Positions 47,074 to 57,300 of a stretch of 64,000 nucleotides of DNA are shown here, one piece after another; position 1 is the first letter of the stretch, and each line of letters begins with the position of its first letter. The DNA lies in NCBI RefSeq assembly GCF_900186995.1, contig NZ_LT906463.1, forward strand, positions 62,001 to 126,000. The letters are read 5' to 3'. Under the pieces are notes generated by a model, which saw nothing but the letters and a program-made list of their open reading frames with translations, was not told the origin of the DNA and did not search any database. A program made the translations under genes and the position numbers. Source of the stretch: Haemophilus pittmaniae. Lineage in GTDB: Bacteria; Pseudomonadota; Gammaproteobacteria; Enterobacterales; Pasteurellaceae.

Positions 47074-48204
47074 CTATTCAAATAAACGCAATAATTCGCG
47101 CTCATAGCAAAGAATATTAATTTTATTGGTCGGTAACAGGGAATTTAAGTAATCATTAGCACGTTTTAAATAGGCCTCATGATGAGCGTCATGATGTTTA
47201 ATCACATCCAATAACACACGAGCCCCTTCAAATGCATCGAATTCCGAATAATAATATCCCACGCCCTTCGGTAATAAGCGGGAGTTGTGGATAAACGGAT
47301 AACCACCATATAAGGCATCGTTGTAAGCGTAATTCAAGCCATTTTCCCATTGATGGCTTAATACCACATCCACATAACGGGCAAGAAAATCGGGCATCTG
47401 ATAGCGGCCTTCAACGGTCATCACACCGCTGCGCACCAAATCGGTACGCCCAATAAAGTTAAAGAATGTCGGATTTTCCCGCTTGTCATAGGTATTACAC
47501 ATATAAACATGCTTGATCAGCTCAGGAGACTCACGATAAGTCTGTTCACAAATCAGGATCGGCGTAAAACTGGTTTTCACAATATCCATATTCGCTTCAA
47601 AGGAAGCAATACGTTTCGCTCCAGCTCCCAGGCGATAACCAAATTCCAGATTATGTTGTTCTTTAAGTCGTTTGATAACTTGATCGCAGAACACCGGCGA
47701 CCAAATCGCCGGCACGACAAAGCTTTCGCAACGATTCATAATCGAAAAATAAGAATGGCAAGTATTTTCATGCTGTGGAATCATCCACACCGCATCAAAT
47801 TGTGCTCCATTAAATAAACGGCCTGTTGGTCGATCAAATAAAAATTTCTGCATATCCATAATAAAATCGTTGCCCATTTTATAGCATACGGCTTTGGCGC
47901 CGCGGGCATGTAATCGATCTATTTTATCAGGCTCAATAGAAAGCGTACCTTCGATCAATACATCCAATTGGTCGGCTATATCATCAAAGAGCGCATATTG
48001 AATATCTAATCCCTCAAGCATAAATCCAGATGGTGGCGAAGTACGTTTTTCCGGCCCCCAAGAGACCAAAAAAACATCTTCTGCAATTTCGGAATGTTTA
48101 AATAACTCATAGAGATGGATCACATTCTGATTCGCACCATTAGCCCAGATATCGGCCACTTCTGCTTCTAAATTAAAGGTGATCCCAATTTTATATTTAC
48201 GCAT
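47074..48204 (-). CDS. DUF2827 protein 1, probable glycosyltransferase
   Basis: A 376-residue paralogue of the next gene, alike over its whole length: MRKYKIGITFNLE, IWANGANQNVI, LDVLIEGTLSIEP, CYKMGNDFIMD, FFNFIGRTDLV, VEGRYQMPDFLARY and HQWENGLNYAYNDALYGGYPF are shared or nearly so. I chose the second of two in-frame ATGs (48204) because GAGAG is six to seven bases before it. It starts 108 bp after the stop of the giant autotransporter gene, behind a hairpin, so it may be read partly by read-through. The same GT-B-like C-terminal motif is present. Two divergent copies could form a heterodimer or act in sequence. Confidence 0.8.
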   Translation of the reverse strand: MRKYKIGITFNLEAEVADIWANGANQNVIHLYELFKHSEIAEDVFLVSWGPEKRTSPPSGFMLEGLDIQYALFDDIADQLDVLIEGTLSIEPDKIDRLHARGAKAVCYKMGNDFIMDMQKFLFDRPTGRLFNGAQFDAVWMIPQHENTCHSYFSIMNRCESFVVPAIWSPVFCDQVIKRLKEQHNLEFGYRLGAGAKRIASFEANMDIVKTSFTPILICEQTYRESPELIKHVYMCNTYDKRENPTFFNFIGRTDLVRSGVMTVEGRYQMPDFLARYVDVVLSHQWENGLNYAYNDALYGGYPFIHNSRLLPKGVGYYYSEFDAFEGARVLLDVIKHHDAHHEAYLKRANDYLNSLLPTNKINILCYERELLRLFE

Positions 48205-48260
48205 ATTCATCTCTCTTTTTATTAGCTAAATCCGCTAAAAAATCAACGGGCTTAGATAAT

Positions 48261-48296
48261 AAAAATCACTCAGACATTGCTGCCTGAGCGATTTTT
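48261..48296. terminator. Hairpin between the autotransporter and the DUF2827 genes
   Basis: The stem AAAAATCACTCAG / CTGAGCGATTTTT has one mismatch and T runs on both strands. On the minus strand it lies 16 bp beyond the autotransporter stop, so it should end or reduce that transcript before the DUF2827 pair. Confidence 0.75.
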
Positions 48297-48311
48297 TTAT
48301 CGGTTATTCAA

Positions 48312-51300
48312 TTACCATTGGTAACCAATACCGGCACCCACGTTGTAATCGCCTTGGGTTGTGGCGGCTGCGCTAGCCTTAAAGATCACCCTATTGCTAT
48401 CGCTGGCGCGAGAATACCCGACAGCCACCGCGCTTTGACCTTTATAGTTACCTACGCCAACACCGACCATGTTGCTACCAGCCACAGTAACCTGCGGAAT
48501 ATTCGCAACCGCTGTTGCTCCGGCGATACCCCCACGTAATTTCTTATCAGTCTTACGTAGATCGCGTTTCACTTCATTTAATTGATTCACGTTCACCGCA
48601 TCGGTGCCTTTCACACCTGGTGCCACATTAGTGATACGACGATTAATCACTTCGTTCGGGTTACTGCTTGAACGACCAACGGAAACAGTATTGTCTTCAT
48701 CAGCGACAGATCCCTGACCAAGTGCTACGGAGTTATCAGCTGTTGCTTTAGCGCCTTGACCGATCGCGGTAGAGTTTTTACCGGTTGCTTCTGCACTTTG
48801 ACCTACAGCAGTCGCGTTACCGCCAGTTGCTTTAGAACCAAAGCCTGCCGCAGTACCATTCTCGGCTACCACTGCTCTTGCTGAAGTCGCTGTACTATCT
48901 GCTGCATAACCACCGCTGGTAATACCCGCTTGATCTAATCTAGCTGCTGCGCTAGATGCTACCTGGGCAGAACTTGCCGCAGCTGTTGCAGAACTGGATG
49001 CAGCTGTTGCAGAGCTATCGGCTGCTGATGCAGAGCTTGAAGCTGCTGTTGCAGAACTATCTGCTGCTGAAGCTGAAGAGCTTGCTGCTTGAGCAGAACT
49101 ATTTGCTGCAGATGCAGAACTTGAAGCCGCTGTTGCTGAGCTATCCGCCGCAGAAGCTGAAGAGCTTGCTGCTTGTGCAGAGCTATTTGCTGCTGAAGCT
49201 GAGCTTGATGCTGCTGTTGCAGAGCTGCCTGCTGCTGACGCAGAGCTGGAAGCCGCTTGTGCAGAACTATTTGCTGCTAAAGCTGAGCTATTTGCGGCTG
49301 AAGCTGAGCTTGAAGCCGCTGTTGCAGAACTGTCTGCTGCTGACGCAGAAGAGCTTGCTGCTTGAGCTGAACTATTTGCTGCAGAGGCTGAACTTGAAGC
49401 TGCGGTTGCTGAGCTATTCGCTGCTGAAGCTGAGCTTGAAGCTGCAGTTGCAGAACTGTCTGCGGCTGACGCTGAAGAGCTTGCTGCTTGAGCTGAACTG
49501 TTCGCTGCAGAGGCTGAGCTGGAGGCAGCTGTTGCAGAGCTGTCTGCCGCAGAAGCTGAAGAGCTTGCTGCTTGAGCTGAACTGTTCGCTGCAGAGGCTG
49601 AGCTTGAAGCCGCTTGTGCTGAACTATCCGCCGCAGAAGCTGAAGAGCTTGCTGCTTGAGCAGAGCTATTTGCTGCAGAAGCTGAGCTTGAAGCCGCTTG
49701 CGCTGAGCTATCCGCCGCTGACGCAGAAGAGCTTGCTGCTTGAGCTGAACTATTTGCTGCAGAGGCTGAACTTGAAGCTGCGGTTGCTGAGCTATTCGCT
49801 GCTGAAGCTGAGCTTGAAGCTGCAGTTGCAGAACTGTCTGCGGCTGACGCTGAAGAGCTTGCTGCTTGAGCTGAACTGTTCGCTGCAGAGGCTGAGCTGG
49901 AGGCAGCTGTTGCAGAGCTGTCTGCCGCAGAAGCTGAAGAGCTTGCTGCTTGAGCTGAACTGTTCGCTGCAGAGGCTGAGCTGGAGGCAGCTGTTGCAGA
50001 GCTGTCTGCCGCAGAAGCTGAAGAGCTTGCTGCTTGAGCTGAACTGTTCGCTGCAGAGGCTGAGCTTGAAGCTGCGGTTGCAGAGCTATCCGCCGCAGAA
50101 GCTGAAGAGCTTGCTGCTTGTGCAGAACTGTTCGCTGCTGATGCAGAACTTGAAGCCGCTTGGGCTGAACTATCCGCTGCTGATGCAGAACTTGAAGCTG
50201 CTTGTGCAGAACTGTTCGCTGCTGATGCAGAACTTGAAGCCGCTTGAGCAGAGCTGTCCGCTGCAGACGCTGAAGAGCTTGCTGCTTGGGCAGAGCTATT
50301 TGCTGCTGAAGCAGAGCTTGAAGCCGCTTGAGCAGAGCTGTCCGCTGCAGAAGCTGAAGAACTTGCTGCTTGAGCTGAACTATTCGCTGCAGAGGCTGAG
50401 CTTGAAGCCGCTTGTGCTGAACTATCCGCCGCAGAAGCTGAAGAGCTTGCTGCTTGAGCAGAGCTATTTGCTGCAGAAGCTGAGCTTGAAGCCGCTTGCG
50501 CTGAGCTATCCGCCGCTGATGCAGAAGAACTTGCTGCTTGTGCAGAACTGTTCGCTGCTGAAGCTGAGCTTGAAGCCGCTTGCGCTGAGCTATCCGCTGC
50601 TGACGCAGAAGAGCTTGCTGCTTGGGCAGAACTGTTCGCTGCTGAAGCTGAGCTTGAAGCCGCTTGCGCTGAGCTATCCGCTGCTGACGCAGAAGAGCTT
50701 GCTGCTTGGGCTGAGCTATTTGCTGCTGAAGCTGAGCTGGAAGCCGCTTGCGCTGAACTGTCCGCTGCTGACGCAGAAGAGCTTGCTGCTTGAGCAGAGC
50801 TATTTGCTGCTGAAGCTGAGCTGGAAGCTGCTTGTGCTGAACTATCCGCTGCTGACGCAGAAGAGCTTGCTGCTTGTGCAGAACTATTTGCCGCTGAAGC
50901 TGAGCTTGAAGCCGCTTGTGCTGAACTATCCGCCGCAGAAGCTGAAGAACTTGCTGCTTGGGCAGAGCTATTTGCCGCTGATGCAGAACTTGAAGCTGCT
51001 TGGGCTGAACTGTCTGCCGCTGAAGCTGAAGAACTTGCTGCTTGAGCTGAACTGTTCGCTGCAGAGGCTGAGCTTGAAGCTGCTTGTGCCGAACTATCTG
51101 CTGCAGAAGCAGAAGAGCTTGCTGCTTGGGCAGAACTATTCGCTGCTGATGCAGAACTTGAAGCCGCTTGAGCAGAGCTGTCCGCTGCTGATGCTGAAGA
51201 GCTTGCCGCTTTCGCTGAGCTGTCTGCTGCTGACGCTGAAGAGCTTGCCGCTTGGGCTGAGCTATTTGCCGCTGAAGCTGAGCTTGAAGCTGCTTGGGCT

Positions 51301-54300
51301 GAACTATCCGCTGCTGATGCAGAACTTGAAGCTGCTTGAGCTGAACTATTTGCCGCTGAAGCTGAGCTTGAAGCTGCTTGAGCAGAGCTATCCGCTGCAG
51401 ATGCTGAAGAGCTTGCTGCCTTCGCTGAGCTATCTGCTGCTGATGCAGAACTTGAAGCCGCTTGTGCAGAACTATCTGCTGCAGAAGCTGAGCTTGAAGC
51501 TGCTTGTGCCGAACTATCTGCTGCAGAAGCTGAAGAACTTGCTGCTTGGGCAGAGCTATTTGCCGCTGAAGCTGAGCTTGAAGCTGCTTGTGCAGAGCTA
51601 TCCGCTGCTGACGCTGAAGAGCTTGCTGCCTTCGCTGAGCTATCTGCTGCTGATGCAGAACTTGAAGCCGCTTGTGCAGAACTATCCGCTGCAGACGCTG
51701 AAGAGCTTGCTGCTTGGGCAGAACTATCCGCTGCTGATGCTGAAGAGCTTGCTGCTTGGGCAGAGCTATTTGCTGCTGAAGCAGAGCTTGAAGCCGCTTG
51801 AGCAGAGCTGTCCGCTGCTGATGCTGAAGAGCTTGCTGCCTTCGCTGAGCTGTCTGCTGCTGACGCTGAAGAACTTGCTGCTTGGGCAGAGCTATTTGCC
51901 GCTGAAGCTGAGCTTGAAGCTGCTTGTGCAGAGCTATCCGCTGCTGACGCTGAAGAGCTTGCTGCTTGTGCTGAGCTATCCGCCGCTGAAGCTGAAGAGC
52001 TTGCTGCTTTCGCTGAGCTGTCTGCTGCTGATGCAGAACTTGAAGCCGCTTGAGCAGAGCTGTCCGCTGCAGACGCTGAAGAGCTTGCTGCTTGGGCAGA
52101 GCTATTTGCCGCTGAAGCTGAGCTATCTGCTGCTGAAGCTGAGCTTGAAGCTGCGGTTGCAGAGCTGTCCGCTGCTGATGCAGAAGAACTTGCTGCTGTT
52201 GCAGAGCTATCCGCCGCTGATGCTGAAGAGCTTGCCGCTTTCGCGGAGCTATCTGCTGCTGATGCAGAAGAACTTGCTGCGGTTGCAGAACTATCCGCCG
52301 CAGATGCTGAAGAGCTTGCCGCTTTCGCTGAACTGTCCGCTGCTGATGCAGAAGTACTTGCTGCGCTTGCAGAACTATCCGCCGCAGAAGCTGAAGTTGA
52401 TGCAGCTTTCGCAGAGCTATCTGCTGCTGATGCAGAAGAACTTGCTGCTGTTGCTGAACTATCCGCCGCAGATGCTGAAGAGCTTGCTGCTTTCGCTGAG
52501 CTGTCCGCTGCTGATGCAGAAGAACTTGCAGCTGTTGCTGAACTATCTGCCGCAGATGCAGAAGAACTTGCAGCTGTTGCTGAACTATCTGCCGCAGATG
52601 CTGAAGAGCTTGCCGCTTTCGCTGAGCTGTCCGCTGCTGATGCAGAAGAACTTGCTGCTGTTGCAGAGCTATCCGCCGCTGATGCTGAAGAGCTTGCCGC
52701 TTTCGCGGAGCTATCTGCTGCTGATGCAGAAGAACTTGCTGCGGTTGCAGAACTATCCGCCGCAGATGCTGAAGAGCTTGCCGCTTTCGCTGAGCTATCC
52801 GCTGCAGAGGCAGAACTTGAAGCTGCGGTTGCTGAACTATCCGCCGCAGATGCTGAAGAGCTTGCTGCTTTCGCTGAGCTGTCCGCTGCTGATGCAGAAG
52901 AACTTGCTGCTGTTGCAGAGCTATCCGCCGCTGATGCTGAAGAGCTTGCCGCTTTCGCGGAGCTATCTGCTGCTGATGCAGAAGAACTTGCTGCGGTTGC
53001 AGAACTATCCGCCGCAGATGCTGAAGAGCTTGCCGCTTTCGCTGAACTGTCCGCTGCTGATGCAGAAGTACTTGCTGCGCTTGCAGAACTATCCGCCGCA
53101 GAAGCTGAAGTTGATGCAGCTTTCGCAGAGCTATCTGCTGCTGATGCAGAGCTTGATGCTGCAGTTGCAGAACTATCCGCTGCTGATGCAGAAGAACTTG
53201 CAGCTGTTGCTGAACTATCTGCCGCAGATGCAGAAGAACTTGCAGCTGTTGCTGAACTATCCGCCGCAGATGCTGAAGAGCTTGCTGCTTTCGCTGAGCT
53301 ATCCGCTGCAGAGGCAGAACTTGAAGCTGCGGTTGCTGAACTATCCGCCGCAGATGCTGAAGAGCTTGCCGCTTTCGCTGAGCTGTCCGCTGCTGATGCA
53401 GAAGAACTTGCTGCTGTTGCTGAACTATCCGCCGCAGATGCTGAAGAGCTTGCTGCTTTCGCTGAGCTGTCCGCTGCTGATGCAGAAGAACTTGCAGCTG
53501 TTGCTGAACTATCTGCCGCAGATGCAGAAGAACTTGCAGCTGTTGCTGAACTATCTGCCGCAGATGCTGAAGAGCTTGCCGCTTTCGCTGAGCTATCCGC
53601 TGCAGAGGCAGAACTTGAAGCTGCGGTTGCTGAACTATCCGCCGCAGATGCTGAAGAGCTTGCCGCCTTCGCTGAGCTGTCCGCTGCTGATGCAGAAGAA
53701 CTTGCAGCTGTTGCAGAACTATCCGCCGCAGACGCTGAAGTTGATGCCGCCTTCGCTGAGCTATCCGCTGCTGATGCAGAAGAACTTGCTGCTGTTGCTG
53801 AACTATCCGCCGCAGATGCTGAAGAGCTTGCTGCTTTCGCTGAGCTGTCCGCTGCTGATGCAGAAGAACTTGCAGCTGTTGCTGAACTATCTGCCGCAGA
53901 TGCAGAAGAACTTGCAGCTGTTGCTGAACTATCTGCCGCAGATGCTGAAGAGCTTGCCGCTTTCGCTGAGCTGTCCGCTGCTGATGCAGAAGAACTTGCT
54001 GCTGTTGCAGAGCTATCCGCCGCTGATGCTGAAGAGCTTGCCGCTTTCGCGGAGCTATCTGCTGCTGATGCAGAAGAACTTGCTGCGGTTGCAGAACTAT
54101 CCGCCGCAGATGCTGAAGAGCTTGCCGCTTTCGCTGAGCTATCCGCTGCAGAGGCAGAACTTGAAGCTGCGGTTGCTGAACTATCCGCCGCAGATGCTGA
54201 AGAGCTTGCTGCTTTCGCTGAGCTGTCCGCTGCTGATGCAGAAGAACTTGCTGCTGTTGCAGAGCTATCCGCCGCTGATGCTGAAGAGCTTGCCGCTTTC

Positions 54301-57300
54301 GCGGAGCTATCTGCTGCTGATGCAGAAGAACTTGCTGCGGTTGCAGAACTATCCGCCGCAGATGCTGAAGAGCTTGCCGCTTTCGCTGAACTGTCCGCTG
54401 CTGATGCAGAAGTACTTGCTGCGCTTGCAGAACTATCCGCCGCAGAAGCTGAAGTTGATGCAGCTTTCGCAGAGCTATCTGCTGCTGATGCAGAGCTTGA
54501 TGCTGCAGTTGCAGAACTATCCGCTGCTGATGCAGAAGAACTTGCAGCTGTTGCTGAACTATCTGCCGCAGATGCAGAAGAACTTGCAGCTGTTGCTGAA
54601 CTATCCGCCGCAGATGCTGAAGAGCTTGCTGCTTTCGCTGAGCTATCCGCTGCAGAGGCAGAACTTGAAGCTGCGGTTGCTGAACTATCCGCCGCAGATG
54701 CTGAAGAGCTTGCCGCTTTCGCTGAGCTGTCCGCTGCTGATGCAGAAGAACTTGCTGCTGTTGCTGAACTATCCGCCGCAGATGCTGAAGAGCTTGCTGC
54801 TTTCGCTGAGCTGTCCGCTGCTGATGCAGAAGAACTTGCAGCTGTTGCTGAACTATCTGCCGCAGATGCAGAAGAACTTGCAGCTGTTGCTGAACTATCT
54901 GCCGCAGATGCTGAAGAGCTTGCCGCTTTCGCTGAGCTATCCGCTGCAGAGGCAGAACTTGAAGCTGCGGTTGCTGAACTATCAGCCGCAGAAGCCGAAG
55001 TTGACGCTGCAGTCGCTGAGCTGGTTGCTTGAGATGCAGAAGTAGATGCTATCGTTGCAGAACTGGTCGCTTGAGAAGCAGCGGCCACCGCTTGAGATGC
55101 CGCAGACACCGATGTTGATGCTGCTGATTGAGCGGTTGAGATCGCTGTAGTCGCGGAAGTTGCTGCGTTTGAAGCCATAGAATAAGCTGTGCTTGCTAAG
55201 GATGCAGCGCTATTGGCTGTACTTGCAGCTGTGCTTGCAACGGTTGCTGTACTATCGATCGCTGTGCCCAATACACTGGCTACCGCATATAATTGTGAAC
55301 CATTGATCGCTTCAGTAGATGTTGCAGAAATATTGCCTGCAGCAAGATTGGTGATCTTACGCTCATTACCAACTGCACCTACGCTAACAAAACTGCCCGC
55401 GCCGGCAACGGTACCCGCAAAGGTTCCGAACGTATAATTACCAACAGTTGCAGAAGAGGTTGTTTGAATATTGTGACTACCGGTAGTAGAAGATGCATGA
55501 CCTAATACAACAGCGTTATCCACACCTGCACCAATATTTTGGTTATTACCTAGTGCAATAACGTTCTCGGAAGCAACAGTATTGTTATTACCGATTGAAA
55601 TTGAACCGGCACCAGTTAATTTACTGTCTTTACCGATCACAGTACCGGAAGCGGTTGCCGTGGTGTTTTCACCCAATGCAAAAGCGCTTGCCGCTGTAGC
55701 GGTGACATTCACACCCGCTGCGATCGAATTTGTACCGGTTGCACCGCCGGCTTCGCCAACACGACCTTCATTCGTAGTCGCATTACCGCCGGTGGCTGTA
55801 CCATTATTTACATGGAAATAGGTTTTCGCGTTATACGCGTTTTCTGCTGTAGTCAATGCAGTTGCAGCAGCTGTGCTGGCTGCTACCGCGGTTGCATTTG
55901 CAGTATTGGCTACAGTTGCTGCGCTGGCAGCAGTGCTTGCCGCAGTTGAAGCTGTGCTATTTGCTACAGTCGCTGTAGAAAGCGCAGTACTTGCAGAAGA
56001 GTTTGCTGTATTCGCAGTGGTATTTGCTGCATTCGCTGTAGTTAACGCGCTGTTTGCTGTACTTGCTGCAGTTGAAGCTGTGCTATTGGCTACAGTCGCT
56101 GTAGAAAGCGCAGTACTTGCAGAGGAATTTGCAGTATTCGCAGTGGTATTTGCTGCATTCGCAGTGGTATTTGCTGCATTCGCTGTTGTTAACGCGCTGT
56201 TTGCCGTGCTTGCCGCAGTTGAAGCTGTGCTATTTGCTACAGTCGCTGTAGAAAGCGCAGTACTTGCGGTGGAGTTTGCAGTATTCGCAGTTGTATTCGC
56301 TGCATTTGCAGTCACCACAGCGGTGCTAGCGGCTGTGCTAGCTGCACGCGCAGTTGTATTTGCCGCATTAGCTGTCGCATTAGCTGTACTTGCGGTTGTG
56401 TTCGCTGTATTAGCTGTCACTACGGCTGTACTTGCTGCTGTGCTTGCAGCAACGGCAGTTGTATTCGCAGCATTAGCGGTCACCACTGCGGTGCTAGCGG
56501 CTGTGCTAGCTGCACGTGCAGTCGTATTTGCCGCATTGGCTGTGGCATTTGCTGTACTTGCGGTTGCATTCGCAGCATTGGCAGTCACTATGGCTGTACT
56601 TGCTGCGGTGCTTGCAGCACGCGCGGTCGTATTAGCGGCATTCGCTGTTGAAAGCGCAGTACTTGCGGTACTGTTGGCTACAGTCGCTGTGCTAAATGCG
56701 GTACTTGCTACGCTCGCCGTAGAATCGGCAGCCATCGCTACTGCGTAAAGTTGTGAGCCGTTCACCGCATCGGTGGATGTTGAGTTTAAAACACCGGCCG
56801 CCACATATTGAACGCGACGAAGGTTGGATGCACTACCCACGGCAACCACACCGTTACCGCCCGTAGGGCCACCGCTCCCGGTAGTGCCCACTTCAACGCC
56901 ACCAACTTTTACAGAAGTCAATGCTGCAGCAGTGGAGGTTTTAGAATCTTTACCTAAGGCAACATCATATGTGCTTGTCGCTGTAGCTGAATCACCGAGG
57001 GCAACAGAGTAATCTTTTGTCGCATTAGCACTTTTACCTAATGCAACACTACTGATACCTGCGCTAGCCTGTTTACCTATTGCAACGCCATTGATGCCGC
57101 TAGCATTAGCCTGCGTACCAGCAGCAATACTATCATTCGAGGTTGCTTTGGCATTAGTACCTAATGAAATCGCATAGTTAGAAGCATTTGCATTTAGACC
57201 AAGTGCAATCGAGCTCCCTGCACCGGTTGCATTATTCCCCAGTGCAATACCATTTCCACCGGTGGTTGTTGAACCTTTACCGATAGCCATAGAATAATCA

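Noticed and set aside
48956..55045. A 2,029-codon open frame on the plus strand
   Set aside because: It is the antisense shadow of the 42 bp repeat array. The repeats lack stop codons in this frame, the translation is a low-complexity Leu/Gln/Ser/Lys/Pro string, and the minus-strand gene has a signal peptide, heads and anchor.
48950..55045. CRISPR-like regular repeats
   Set aside because: Units are contiguous, of 42 bp, code for protein and have no spacers; no cas gene is present.
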